A stretch of DNA of 64,000 bases from Furcasterigmium furcatum (GCA_001599815.1 BCIA01000001.1:5026934-5090933), one strand, 5' to 3'; shown: positions 1 through 12,395, numbered from the stretch's first letter. Notes: generated from the letters alone by a model not told the origin. Translations and numbers: made by a program.

Positions 1-338
1 TACTGTTTCCTTGTCCACTTCCAGCAGTCACTACCTTACCTTAGGTTGCCAAACTCGGGTGCTCTTCCCCTGGTTGTGTGCTTGCACGCGCAAGCCTCTC
101 TTTCCTCACTCAACGCGCCCATCATAGACGGGAGCAACTACCAAACAAGAACAGGTCAGTTCCCAGGGTAGGTGCCTCCTCAGCTGAGGTCCGTGTCTTT
201 TTCTCTGACGTACCTAGACTCCAGGGGCGCCATCGTCCTCCTCTCGCAACAACACCACGACCTGCGTTCTGCCCAAGCCGTTGAGTCAAATATATTCTTT
301 CACTCATCTAATCGACCAAGCACTCTTTATTGTACGGC
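1..338. other. Leading intergenic sequence, no gene seen
   Basis: No supported coding sequence or RNA gene is visible before the first gene. Short open frames here overlap on both strands and have no recognisable features. The stretch just before position 339 is A/T-richer and probably belongs to the 5' leader of the first gene. Confidence 0.5.
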
Positions 339-2138
339 ATGCCGAGTGACACCCCACAGAGACAACCTTCCCTCCCTGAGCGCCTCAAGAACTTCCTCCC
401 TAAGTACCGACCCGAGAAGGGCGGTACACTCCGCGATCAAGGATACTAGGAGTCCATCGAAGGCGGCCTTCCCATCGAGCTTGCTCTTCCTGGCACTGCC
501 AGTTCACCGTCCAGCAAGCAGCTGTCTGCTCAACGTCGGCACACCGAAGTAACTCCAACAGTGGGTAGCCCAGCCATCCAGAAGCCCCTAGCAAGGGCGA
601 AGACCACGCAAGAATCGGTTCGGGGCTGGAGAGAGAGCTCCGATCAGATTGTCCACTGGAACCCTGCCAGGCCGATTGGCACTCCTCTTCCGAGAGTAGT
701 CTCTGCGCCTCTTCCATATCGAGAAAAACGACGACAAAGGCGTCTGCTACAACAGAGTGGCGACTACCTAGGCGTCCAGGGCGTCAACCCAGCCACCGGA
801 GAGCTGGATGTGGTCACGCCAACGCCATCCAACAGCTCCCACAGCCAGATAAGTCTCACGACGGACCAGAGGCTCAACGCCATTGAAAGACGTGCCCAGG
901 CTGCGCGCAGAGCCTACCAGGAGACCCTCAATAAAACACACGCAGAAGCACGGGACATTCTCTTGCAGCGAGAGAAAGAGAAACAAATCCTGAGAAACAA
1001 GCAGAAGGAGGCTGTGCGACTGGCGCAAAGAAAAGTCAGATGGCATCGCGACCCCAGGCAGTGGTCGTCCGCGCAGGAGCCTGATCTCAGTCCCATCACT
1101 CAGTCTCACAGGAGTCTGACGCCCGAGGCATCTCCGGCGCCACATCGGGGCTCCAACATGAAGCAGCCCGCGTCTGATATCGCTGCAAAGAAGCACGATC
1201 TTCTGCAGTTGGACGAGGAAGATAGAAGCGATTCATCGGATACTGTCATCCGTACACCTGCGCGACGAAGATCTTCCATGTTCCATAGCGCTGCCGCCGA
1301 AGAACTCTTCGCCCATGGTATAACGACCATATCTAACGAGGCAGTTGGCCCAGGAGATTGCGGCAAACCGGGGGACAACTCAAATGCAAGGCGCCAAAGC
1401 ACTGCAGAGCGGGTGTCTTTTTTAGGGCCACAGAGCCCAGAGATGGGGCTGATCAGGACGTCGGGCTCAATGCCGGGAAGTTTTGCATCCACACTCATCA
1501 CCACCACTACTGGCTTCGACCAGAGAAAGACCAGCCCCCCTCCCGCGTTGACACCGAGTATCTCTCCGAGCTTCAACGACCACCTAGCCGTGACAGCCGC
1601 ACGAGAAGCTACGTCGGCGCGCCTCCTTGGTGCCACCAAACTACGCACCGAAAGCCTGTCCCCAACCGCGTCGATTCTGGGCGGCCAGTATACGCCTCTG
1701 CAGCGACGCAGACAGAGGAGCCACAATCAGGTCACCAAAGCAAAGTCCCAGGGAGCGAAGTCGGCGAGCGGCACGATGACTATTGTCATCACAGTTGCGG
1801 GTCAGCCTCCCAACAGACAAGAAGACACCGCCGGCACCGGCGGTCGTTCAGAAGATCGAATGCCTGACCACGTGCGTGCATCCATTAAGGTGTTAGAGGT
1901 GCTGCTGCGGCTCCATCGTCTGAGCGTCCGGGTGGCCAGGGGCTACTGGCGAGTTATATCTCCGGTATTCGACGCGAGATCTCCCATCAGGACGAGATAT
2001 GCCACGCGGGACAGCACCTATGCGGACTGCTTGGTTTTTGGGATGACATATCTGGCATTGGTGTGTCTTCTGGCATGCAGCATTCGGGCTTGGAGGAGCA
2101 TAGTGTGGCTAACGCTCAAGATGGAAGAAATGTATTGA
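339..2138 (+). CDS. Unknown protein with central coiled coil and C-terminal membrane segment; early in-frame TAG
   Basis: I do not recognise this family. The frame is open from ATG 339 to TGA 2136-2138 (600 codons) except for one TAG at 447-449 (codon 37). No ATG follows the TAG in frame until 1158, so the stretch up to there, which looks coding, would be lost if translation began downstream. Two in-frame introns could remove the stop: 404-502 (99 nt, GTACCG...CCAG) or 424-561 (138 nt, GTACAC...ACAG, with a GCTCAAC branch-like element). Both donors are weak, so a true nonsense codon or read-through is not excluded. The protein is Ser/Pro/Arg-rich and probably disordered. It has a charged helical segment (RLNAIERRAQAARR and the following 45 residues, rich in Gln, Lys and Glu) and a hydrophobic stretch near the C-terminus (FGMTYLALVCLLACS) that resembles a tail anchor. 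Confidence 0.5.
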
Positions 2139-3676
2139 AGGACGGACAGGTTGGTAACAGGGAGGGAGACTCTGATGGAGTTGCATGTCCACAGTCTGTA
2201 TCACAGGGGGTTAGGGGCAGCTACACGTGTCAGACGGTGCTGTCCAAAGTATTATTAGTCGAAAGACCTGAGATAGGAAACCAGCAATCGTCCCCAGAAC
2301 GAAACACGTCTGAGATCGCTCAACGCCTCATCTGCCGACTGTTCCAGGAACCCAATAGGTACTTGCATACAGTGTGATGCTAGGCAATTCTAAATCAGGT
2401 TTACGGGTGCGATCAAGAGTCCGGAAGCTGATATCCAGGCGCCTAGGGTGTTGCAGTCGTTGGAGGCCCCGAACATCGGAGCTCCCAGCCCAGACTCCCA
2501 GCTCAGGGATCGTCAGGCTCGGTGACATCGCCTTCCCCAGGATCAGGCCGGATGGAGACGAGATTGGCATTGTGGAGGGACGACGTCGTCGCCTGCCGTC
2601 GGCCGAGGACCCTGCCGGTGGTCCTTTGGGCCGGGGTTGTCTGTGTGGCTCAGTCAGCTCGGACATGGGCCAAGGCTACGATGCGCCGGCTCTGAGATGA
2701 TAGGGGGCATAGTCCGAGTGCGGAGATGGTGTGATAAGAGACATGCAGTTCAAGGCGTAAGGTAGGGGGGCGTGATAAGAGGAGACATCGGCATGTAGCA
2801 CGCACATATGCGGCGGGATGGTGTCGTCAGGCGGGAATTTCGCCATGCTGGAGTGAACCAGAATGGATGTTTGCATCCTGGGTATCCGCGATCGATCCTT
2901 GTCGTGGCACCGCCACCGTCTTTTCACCGAGGTGAGCTTCAAGGTTTCTCCAAAGGCCGCCCAGGGCCGCTGTGGTTCGAGTGGATACACTGCAGGCCGG
3001 CATCGCTCACCTTCTGTGTGAGGAAGGTGCTTTGGTGGTGGGATGTTTTGGGGAGGGGACTGCTGGGGCAATTGGGGGCGAGGGCAGCCAATGGAGCGTC
3101 GTCATTTGCAAATCCAAGTCTCTGTACCCCGCGTTCCGGGAATCGGAAGCTGAAGACAGGGCAGGCATGACTCCGATGTTCGGCGGTCCCTTTTTTGAGG
3201 TGCTGGAAAGCCTCTGGAAAGGAAGGTATAGCAGGCCCGGAGGGCATGGACTCGTGTTTACTGGCAGGAGGATCCCGCAGTCCGACCTGAATCAGGCCAA
3301 TCTCGGCCTGTTCATTGGGGCAATACGACAGAAGTGAGACGAGGTTCGCACCGACGGGATTCGCGGTTGGGCGATATCGTCCCCCAACCTTCAAACTACA
3401 AAACCGGCCTCTTTCCCCCACACCACATCGGCCCGTGATTACGGTGGCCAGTCCAGTCTCTTTCTTGACTTTGCATTCTCCCTTTCCCTTGTTCACTTCA
3501 CTCCTCTTCTCTTGTCACCCCCAACTCCTTCAGCCCTACCTGCCTGCCACCCTGCTCCCTCCCTCTCACCCCTCGATCGTGGTACAACCTCGACCCGATC
3601 ACATCGCTCGTATCGGAGATCAAGAGACTCCCTCCCTCAATACAGAAACCCCAGAATCACCCAAGTAACACACACA
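2139..3676 (+). promoter_or_regulatory. Upstream region and pyrimidine-rich leader of the isopropylmalate isomerase gene
   Basis: No convincing gene lies here. Frames of up to 185 codons on the minus strand are low-complexity and unsupported. From about 3450 to 3600 the plus strand becomes strongly C+T-rich, followed by a CA-rich run directly before the ATG at 3677 (CACACAATG). This is the usual core-promoter and leader pattern of well-expressed genes in filamentous ascomycetes. I looked for a Leu3-type CCG-N4-CGG element and did not find a perfect one. Confidence 0.45.
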
Positions 3677-6289
3677 ATGCCCGTTGCCGAAGGATCGCCG
3701 CAGACCCTCTACGACAAGGTCTTCCAGGCCCACGTCATCGACGAGAAGCTCGACGGCACCGCCCTGTTGTATATTGGTGAGTAGGCCCGTCAACCCTCGT
3801 CGCATTTCCGATGCTCCCACTTGAGCCGATTGCTGATGTGCGACTTCTTGTTGCTGCGCAGACCGTCACCTTGTCCACGAGGTCACTTCACCTGTAAGTG
3901 CAGCTGAGCAGAAATTCCCCGGCGATGACGTCGCCCGCCCAGACAAGGACTGCCCCGCGCTAACACCGCCCTCAACAGCAAGCATTCGAGGGCCTCGAGA
4001 ATGCCGGCAGAAAACTGCGACGACCCGACTGCACTCTTGCGACCACGGATCATGTAAGTTCCTTGTTCTTCCCGCGACGATGCCGGCCCCTCCTACTTTT
4101 TCTCGGCTTCACGCTGAGCTCGTCCATGGCCTCCGGTGTCGGAGAGCTAACATGTGTGTCCTCAGAACATCCCGACCTCTTCGCGCAAGACCTTGAAGGA
4201 CCTCGCCTCCTTCATCGAGGAAGATGACTCCCGACTCCAGTGCGTGACCCTCGAGGAGAACGTCAAGAAGTTCGGCCTCACCTATTTCGGCCTCGGCGAC
4301 AAGCGTCAGGGCATTGTCCACGTCATCGGCCCCGAGCAGGGCTTCACCCTCCCCGGCACTACCGTCGTCTGCGGCGACAGCCATACATCTACCCATGGCG
4401 CCTTCGGTGCCCTCGCCTTTGGTATCGGTACCAGTGAGGTTGAGCACGTCCTTGCCACCCAGTGCCTGATCTCCAAGAGGAGCAAGAACATGAGGATACA
4501 GATCGACGGCGAGCTGGCCCCTGGTGTTAGCTCCAAGGACGTCGTCCTCCACGCCATTGGCAAGATTGGCACCGCTGGCGGAACCGGTGCCGTCATCGAG
4601 TTCTGCGGCTCCGTCATCCGCAACCTGAGCATGGAGGCCCGCATGTCCGTCTGCAATATGTCCATCGAGGGTGGCGCAAGGGCCGGCATGGTTGCCCCCG
4701 ACGAGGTGACTTTCGAGTACCTCAAGGGCCGTCCCCTGGCCCCCAAGGCTGACTCCGAGATGTGGGAGCGCGCTACCACATACTGGAAGTCCCTCCAGTC
4801 CGACCCTGGCGCCAAGTACGACATCGACGTCTTCATTGACGCCAAGGACATTGTTCCCACCCTCACCTGGGGTACCAGCCCCGAGGACGTCGTGCCCATT
4901 ACCGGCAGCGTTCCCGACCCCGAGAGCTTCTCGAACGAATCGAAGAAGGCCTCCGCCCGCAGGATGCTCGAGTACATGGGCCTGACTGCTGGCACCCCCA
5001 TGACGGATATCGTGGTCGACAAGGTCTTCATCGGATCTTGCACCAACTCTCGTATTGAGGATCTCCGCGCCGCTGCCCACGTTGTCAAGGGCAGGAAGAT
5101 TGCCGACAACATCAAGCGCGCCATGATCGTCCCCGGCTCTGGCCTCGTGAAGGATCAGGCTGAGGCCGAGGGTCTGGACAAGGTCTTCACCGATGCCGGC
5201 TTCGAGTGGAGAGAGGCTGGATGCAGCATGTGCCTTGGCATGAACCCTGACATCCTTTCCCCCCAGGAGCGCTGCGCCAGCACCTCCAACCGTAACTTCG
5301 AGGGCCGCCAGGGTGCCGGTGGCAGGACACATTTGATGTCCCCCGTCATGGCCGCTGCCGCCGCCATTGTCGGCAAGCTGGCCGATGTCAGGACTCTGTC
5401 CGAATACACGGCCACGCCCCACATCCAGGCCTCTGTTGCCCCGGCTGGAAAGCCCCATGTTGACGAGCGCGTCGAGGATGACGACACCGAGAAGGACTTG
5501 ATTGGCGATCAGCCTGAGGACTCCTCTCCTCACGTTAACACCCTCACCCCGGTCGAGGGTTCCGCCGGTCTGCCCAAGTTCACCACCGTGAAGGGTATTG
5601 CTGCCCCTCTTGAGCGGTCAAATGTCGACACCGATGCGATCATCCCCAAGCAGTTCTTGAAGACCATCAAGCGCACTGGCCTCGGCAGCGCTCTCTTCCA
5701 CGCCTGGAGGTATAACGAGGACGGTACTGAGAACCCCGACTTTGTCCTGAACAAGGACCCCTACCGCCAGGCCAAGATCCTGGTGTGCACCGGCCCCAAC
5801 TTCGGCTGTGGCAGCTCGCGTGAGCATGCCCCTTGGGCTCTGCTCGACTTTGGCATCAAAACCATCATTGCCCCCTCGTTCGCTGATATCCATGAGAACA
5901 ACCTGTACAAGAACGGCATGCTGCCCGTTATCGTCCCCAACAAGGACGATATGGATGCCATTGCGGCTGAAGCCCTGGCCGGCCGCGACGTCGAGGTCGA
6001 TCTCCCCAACCAGGAAGTGAAGAACGCCTCTGGCACCACGATCTGCAAGTTCGAGGTTGGCGAATTCAGGAAACACTGTCTGGTCAACGGCCTCGACGAC
6101 ATTGGCCTGACCCTGCAGATGGACGACAAGATCACCGAGTACGAGAAGAGGATTTCTGAGGTCACCCCGTGGGTTGACGGAACTGGCTACCTGAAGAGGA
6201 ACGGCCGGAGTAACCAGATCGCTGCTAAGCCGGCGCCGGTTCCCAAGACCAACCGCGGCGAGACGAAAAAGGAGCCCTTGGAGTGGTGA
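3677..6289 (+). CDS. LEU1: 3-isopropylmalate dehydratase (alpha-isopropylmalate isomerase)
   Basis: This enzyme interconverts 2- and 3-isopropylmalate, the second step of leucine biosynthesis; yeast LEU1 is cytosolic. Exons are 3677-3776, 3862-3893, 3979-4053 and 4166-6289, giving 776 residues, normal for the fungal single-chain enzyme. The N-terminal aconitase-like (LeuC) part carries the 4Fe-4S cysteines at about 361 (GSCTNSRIEDLR), 422 and 425 (GCSMCLGMNPD), plus CGDSHTSTHGAFG. A charged linker at about 475-530 joins it to the swivel (LeuD) domain, which has RSNVDTDAIIPKQFLK and NFGCGSSREHAPWAL. Two of the three introns interrupt the first 70 codons with short exons (32 and 75 nt), so exon-poor predictors may miss the true start. 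The product is complete with all key residues. Confidence 0.96.
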
Positions 6290-6582
6290 AGCGGGAATAG
6301 CTTCCGGTTAATGTCATGTGTTATGAGGTTGCAAAACTGGTGCATCGTTATTCGAATTCGACGGTTCGAATTTGTACACAGCCTACAATTTGGCTGGTGA
6401 CTTTGGATAAGGCTACCGAGGGAGACTGGACGTCCTTGTCCCCGAGGGACAGGCAAAGGTTTGATGGAGGACAGCATTCATAAGAGAGACTTCGCAAGAT
6501 TCATCATTACGGCTTACTTCCTATGTGCCTACCGTTTGGTGAAATGCCATGTTGGAACACTTTTCGTGTTTGATTCTTACCG

Positions 6583-7743
6583 TCACGATGTGTCATCCCT
6601 CAATATCCCAACATGAACTGCGAAACCGGATCCGACCCTCAGGCCCTCGCCCAACATCTCATCCGGCACGCGCCACGTCCTGAAGCGGGCGTGGAACGCC
6701 TTCAGCCACCCCTCGAATACCTCCGGTGATCGGAGCTGTTGCGCGACGACGCACACGCAGGGATCCTCCTCCTCGTCGCTCCGCGCCGGTCCGATGGCAC
6801 GGAGACGGCAGGCGTCGGCACAGGTCTGCACGAGGGGCTGGATGAGGGCGTCGTTGTAGATGCAGTCGCATGCCACAACTAGGTCGAAACTGCGGACGGC
6901 GGGGCACAGGGTGAGCTCGGCGGTGGGGGTGTCGAGCTCCCAGTCGAGAGTGGTGAACTGGATTTCGCCGGGGTTGGGCGTCGGTTTGGTGGAGGTGGCC
7001 TTGCGGCTCTTCTTGGAGGCGGGCGGTGACGGACGGTTTGCGTCAAGGTTCTGCTGGACGAAGCGCTGGACGTAGGGCTGGTCGGTGAGGATATATCGGG
7101 ATACAAGGGGGGCGACGGCCAAGGCCGTGAGGGCGGAGATGCCGCACCCGAGTTCAAGGATGGAAGCGGCCGCGGGGCGGAGGGGGTTGGAGGGAGAGGC
7201 GAGCCAGGTCGCGAAGAGGGGAGTGATTTTCCAGAGGACTGGGGGCGTCAGTTTGAGTTGGCATGGGGTTGTGATTGTTGGCGGTATTATTGAGCTGCCC
7301 CTGACTTGTGAGGTCGGGGATGAGTTGGAGATACGGGAGTGGACAAAAGTTGGGGAGATCGGCCCATGATAGCATCACTTTGGGAAAAGAAAATGATGAA
7401 TGAAACCAGCTTACCGGCGCCGGTCGTTCCGCCCTCCCTGTTTGATGCCAGCACGGCTGGGGATTGGTATATTGTGAAGTCCCGCCCAGCCACGGTGATA
7501 TCGAGCTCTGTCGCCTTTGGGTCCACAAAGCCGAGATTTGCGGACGGAATGGGCTGGGAGAAAAGGAAGAATGTTTCTGCAGCGGCTGTGAGTTACTATG
7601 TACTCTATGAGATCTGATCATGAGAGATGAAGGAGGTAGCCTTGTTGTAAGACGAGCGGGTGGAGAAGCCGACACTGAGACTGACCTTCCTCTGGGTCGA
7701 GGACCTCCTCCTCAAAGGACTCGATCAGAGCCCGGATAGACAT
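6583..7743 (-). CDS. RKM5: Rkm5-like protein lysine methyltransferase (methyltransferase family 16)
   Basis: This is a predicted class I SAM-dependent methyltransferase. The yeast relative Rkm5 methylates a lysine of ribosomal protein uL1. Exons on the minus strand are 7743-7686, 7585-7415 and 7238-6583, encoding 294 residues. Motif I is ILELGCGISALT. A downstream YILTDQPYV stretch and the post-I acidic segment FDLVVACDCIYND fit family 16, where the DCIYN-type sequence replaces the DPPY of other methyltransferases. The N-terminal extension (AAAETFFLFSQPIP) is also typical of Rkm5-like proteins. A Ser/Pro/Lys-rich insertion (SPPASKKSRKATSTKP) lies between motif I and the acidic segment. Introns are 100 and 176 nt. 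The gene converges with the leucine gene, with only 293 bp between their stops. Confidence 0.85.
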
Positions 7744-8240
7744 TCTCGTCTTTCAATTGGCCAATATTGCCTCTATGTATGTTTTTCGGGGGGCGTTTGG
7801 TGGCGGCGAGGTATCAGCTGCGTCCCTACAATGATGATGATGAGAACTCGGAGCTGAGCCAAGACGTGGGACGTCCACATGGAAGCTTGGCTAAAAAATG
7901 TCAAAGTGGGTCCTCCGGCTCCGTGCCGGCCGGAGACTCCGGGGTCCCCGATCCCAAGACCGGACCCATCCATAAGGATGAGGTGCCGCACTCCGCAACG
8001 CTCCTGGCAAGCTCGGAACTGTGTCCTCTGAGATTTTTTTGTGTATGGCTTGTGCAATGACGATGCAGGCGCTTTTACGATTCGCCTTGCACATGCAGTG
8101 ATGATACTCTTCCTGGCACGGGGATGCATGTTGGCGATCAACAGATGGTTCCAAGATACGTTTCGAAAGAGATGCTACTGATGTTTCCAACACGACCTGA
8201 TTCGTATATCCCCGAAGGCCCTGGCAAGGACGTGCCTCCA
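7744..8240. other. Intergenic, no gene seen
   Basis: This is the space between the Rkm5 start and the stop of the ankyrin-protease gene. It should hold the Rkm5 promoter and the 3' end of the protease gene. Short frames overlap on both strands without recognisable content. A short run of ATG triplets near 7832 is a trivial microsatellite. Confidence 0.5.
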
Positions 8241-11200
8241 TCACTGCTTGATGGCGTCGGCAAGCCAAAGCCCGAATTCCGTGAACTCCCTGATGAATTT
8301 GAGCTTGGCCTCGGGTGCAGCATTCTGCATGCGGTTCCAGCCCTCCAACAGCTCACTGACCTTGTCCAACTTCTCCCAGACCTGAATGAAATTATTCGAG
8401 GTAACGCTGCCAAGTCTAGCAAACGCTCGCTTCATGGCATCGGGGTCCGCGATCAGTGACGCCCCGTTGTCAGGAATCGGAATCCCCACCACATCGCCCT
8501 TGTTCTGGTTCACGGTCTTGGCAGCGATAATGCTGGCCTTGACGCAGTAGACGATCATGGCCGCGAGACCAGCAGCCAGAGCCGTGGCGACGCTCGAGCC
8601 GGTCTCGTATTTGACTTCTGTCACTCGGTTCGTGACGCCCCGGGACGCGGGGGTCTCGAAGATCCTGCTGCCGACTTGGTCTTTGACGACGTCGACGCCG
8701 GGCAGGACATACGTGATGCCGACGTCGGGTGTCCACTGGAAGACTTTACCATCCGCGCTTGCGGCGCCGATGCGGAAGAAACGGTCGCGCCACGGGCCGC
8801 TGGGGTAGTCGAGCTCTGTGAACTTGCCTTCGTCTGGCGCTGAGCAAAACATGAGGACTTTCTTTTCAACCGCCTTTTCGAGCACAGCATGCACTGAGGG
8901 AAGCGCGTTAGCAGGAGCAATCTGATATGGCCAGTGTTGCGACTTTCGGCCTTGACCTTCACCATGATATTTGGATGGGGCAAAGAGCCGCGGATACTCA
9001 CATCTGTCTTTCGCTCCAATGTCGCTCTTGTCCTTTGCCCCCATGGGGAGGGTCCACGACATTGAGATAATGCTAGCCTTCTTGTCCAAAGCGGCTTGTA
9101 CGGCCTGTGGAGAGAGTCAGGATATAGAACGTGAGCGTCAGAATGGTCCGACAGCTTGCACTTACCTGTGCCGCATAATCCTTGTCGATATTGCTCTTTC
9201 CATTGGCGTTGTTGAATGTCCTGAGACGAATCGGGTACACCTTGGCCATGGGGCAAATACGCAGGATCATGTTAGCCATGACGGTGCCATGGCCCTTCGC
9301 TGACGAGAACGGCGGCCGGACTTTGCCATTGTGGAAGTCAAAACTCTTGCCTTCGAGGACTTGGCTCGAGTACGCTGTGTCAAAAACGTCGACACCGTCG
9401 TCAATCAGAGCTACAACGACGCCGTCCTCGACATGCTCTGGCGTAGCCTTGCCCTGCCTCGATTGCATGAATTCTTCGACTGTGCGTTCCCAGAAGGGTT
9501 TCATTTCTTCCGCGAACTTTGCAGTCGAATTCAGCCATCGATGGGAGTTGACGCCCTTGACAGGAGCCGAAGTGATGTATGAAGCGGTGTCGCGGGCCGT
9601 CGCAGTGTGGTCCTTCTCCGTGCCCAAGTCCCCGGTGATGACCTCGACATGGCCGAACAACCCAGTTAGACCCGAGTCTTCTGGGATCTCTCGACTTTCA
9701 TGGACGGCCCGGACAGTTTTCCGGCTCTGGTTGAGCCTGGCAGAGAAGTCTCTGACTTTTTGGTTGGTCCATTGTGCATTGTCATACATCTTTGCCTCTG
9801 TCAGCTTTCGAACCAGATGGGAGGGAAGTCAGAGAATCACATACTTTGTCCGAAGTCGGCCTGAACAGGTATACCCGTTGAAGCCGAGGAAGCATCGGCA
9901 GGCCCTCTGGCTCGCTCCAAGCTCGAAGCACGGCATTGCTGCCGCTCCACCTCAGATGCAGTTGCTTCAACTGCCGATCCGGATCAAACACCGTACTGGT
10001 ACTCTTAGGTGCCTCGTCTGTAAGATCCTCTTTCCCTGGGATTTTGCTGCTGACGTGCAGAATTGTTTCCGGGTCCAGGTCGACCTTTCGCCAATCCAGG
10101 TTCTCAATGATGAACCGCTCGAGAGACGCCTGGATGGCTTCATCGCTGTGGACTTTCTCGTTCGCGTTTCCACAGTCGTCAACGGATAGTTGAATGATGT
10201 GACGCACACCCTTTTTGTACAGCCACTCGAAAAAGTACCTCATGTCCTTGCGCCCGAGATGACCAAGTTGTCGCATCCCAGACTGGAGCTCGGCATCGCG
10301 TTCACGGTCTGCCAGCCGACCCCTGACTCCGACCTCAACATGTGGAAACGAGACGTATTGCAGGACGGGGTCGAACTTGATTCCCACCTCAGCTTTCTCA
10401 CTGAACCGTGTGATGAAGTCGTTCCAAGTCAGCTTGCGAGGGAGGCCCTCGTAGTTGAAGCTGATCCGGACATCTAACCAAGGTTAGCAATCGTCTCTCC
10501 CCTCATCGGGCCGTTCAATTTGCTCTCACCATCCATGTTAGTGCCATACAAGAACGATATGGCCTTTTCCTCATTTCGCGTCCTCATGTAGTGCAGCTTC
10601 AAGGAGAGCAAGATCTCATCGGAATTCTTGGTCCACGTCTGCATGTTGCCGCCGCTCTTACGGGCTGTTGGAGCCGGTCTCACAGGTTGCTTCGGCTTCG
10701 GCTTTGCCTTCTCCTGATCTGGTTTCGTCTCAAGGCGCGCCGTATTGCTTCGCTTGATCGGCGTGTTAGGCGCCGGCTCCGCCTGACGAGAAGCGTAATT
10801 TGTCCGGATCACTATCTGCGGAGCACTCCGATCCGGCTCAGTGACCCTGCTTGGCCGGCTTCGACTTGCGTCCCGGCCCACGCCGTCTCGGTCTTCACGG
10901 CGATCAAGCTTCGCAGGCGCTTGGCTCTCCTTGAGCCGGGCAGCCTCCTCAGCCTTCTTCTGCTGGCGTAGTGCCTCGCGTTCGTCGCCTTCGTCACCGC
11001 CTGGCTTGGCCGTAGACCGAGACGTGGGCTCTCTCGCTCCGGCATTGGGCCTCGGCGGCTCCCTCATAACAGGTCTATCTCTAACGGCGTCATTTACTTC
11101 TCGCTTGCGGTTCTCCAAGGTCCGACGGACTTTGGCCTTGTGCTCTTGGTACTTCTTGATGACGACTGCCCTGGTTAGCTCGTGTTCCTGGTATACCGAC

Positions 11201-11997
11201 GAGCCGCTCTTGTCGGCAATGTCGAGAAACGTCTTTGATGGTCGTGGATTCGCCTGGGTGGCGGCTTGATCCCTCTCGATGAGAAGAGAAATGAGCTGTG
11301 CTCGTTCGTCTGTGCACTGCGAGAATGCCACTGCATAATGCATGGGGGTCTTGCCGAGGCCATCTTGGACGCCCAGCGCCTCATCGGTGGCGTTCTCAAT
11401 GAGCATCTTGGTCGTTTCCGGGTCCAGGTTCTCCTTGAGAGCGAAATGGAGACATGTTTTCCCTTCCTGCGCCTTCTGCCTCAGCGCCTCGTCCAGATGC
11501 TCCCGGTGGTTTGCGATGCCGTCATCGTCGGCAACAACTTCGAGACATGTTGAGACCATGTATTCGACCAGTTGATGCTGGGACTTTCTGATGGCCATGA
11601 AGAGGGGATTGTGTCCGTCCTTATTCGTGGACTCGAGCAGATGCGGGTATGTCCTGACCAGCTGCCGCACGAGAAGCTCGATGTCGGTGGGCTCGACATC
11701 GTCGGTGTGCTGGACGACCTCGACCAGTGCGTGGAGAAGATTGCCAGCGATCTTGGAAGTAGATATGCCGGCGATGTCGCCGTAGAATTCAAAGAACTCC
11801 TCAACGTCGCCGCGGGTGGTGTACTTCTTCTTCGACCGGATCTCTTTGCTGGCGGCCTTGAACCGGTCCTCATAGTTCTCCTCCCTCGTCACGTGGATGA
11901 TGTCGTCGCCGTCCTCGAGGGCCTCGGGGTCGAAGTAGTCCGACTCATACGCCGCCTGGAGCTCTCCATCGGAGTCATGCTCTGCGTTGGTTGCCAT
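8241..11997 (-). CDS. Ankyrin-repeat / subtilisin-like serine protease (peptidase S8) fusion
   Basis: Five exons on the minus strand (11997-10530, 10473-9845, 9789-9166, 9104-9002, 8893-8241) encode 1158 residues. Residues about 20-300 form an acidic N-terminus and ankyrin-type repeats (KDGHNPLFMAIRKSQHQLVEYM, shortened: NPLFMAIRKS; GKTPMHYAVAFS). A basic disordered linker and a conserved-looking middle region follow (about 490-690, with GRKDMRYFFEWLYKKGVRHI). The S8 domain fills the rest, with Asp about 829 (VALIDDGVD), His about 866 (KGHGTVMAN) and Ser about 1042 (GSSVATALAAG). There is no signal peptide or classical prodomain, so I infer an intracellular protease. The last intron (9001-8894, 108 nt) is in frame and could be retained, but it has a strong donor and a GCTAAC branch point. 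Ankyrin-S8 proteins are a known fungal class whose substrates are not established. Confidence 0.87.
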
Positions 11998-12395
11998 TTC
12001 AATTGCTGCGCATGCATGCGTGTGTTTCTTGTTTCTTGCTGAGTCGAGCGAGACTTGAGAGGCCGAGTGAGGACAGACGCCTTTGGACAACAAAGACGGA
12101 GCCTGCTCTCACTCAGTCCAGACAGACCGCGAGGCACCTGAAGCTTTGGCCCCCAACCTGGTCATCTCCCGAGTTCCCAACCCCCCCTGCTCCCGATGAT
12201 ACATCCATCGTCCGGGGCTGTGCACACAGTGCGGGACCGGAGCTGAGGAAAGATGGGGCCAGGGCCACCGGCAAGTACAAATATCAAGCAGACATCATCA
12301 GTGTTGAGCGAGTTGGGCGTGAGAGGGACGAATGATCCGCGATTCTTCAATCCCAAGCGCAACAGAGTTCCCATCGTTCGACCAGACAAACCAAT
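11998..12395. promoter_or_regulatory. Shared divergent promoter between the protease and the 297-aa protein
   Basis: Only 398 bp separate the two outward-facing start codons, so the two genes must share upstream sequence and may be co-regulated. The protease frame stays open upstream to 12093, but the ATG at 11997 (MATNAEHDSD) begins the recognisable acidic N-terminus and I prefer it. No specific operator could be identified by eye. Confidence 0.5.

Noticed and set aside
2939..3496. 185-codon minus-strand frame upstream of the leucine gene
   Set aside because: Lies across the promoter and leader, no motif, composition of random reading; could only be rescued by transcript data.
4109..5533. 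474-codon frame antisense to the isopropylmalate isomerase
   Set aside because: It mirrors the G/C-ending codon bias of the true gene, is Gly/Val/Leu-rich and has no motifs; the sense strand is unambiguous.
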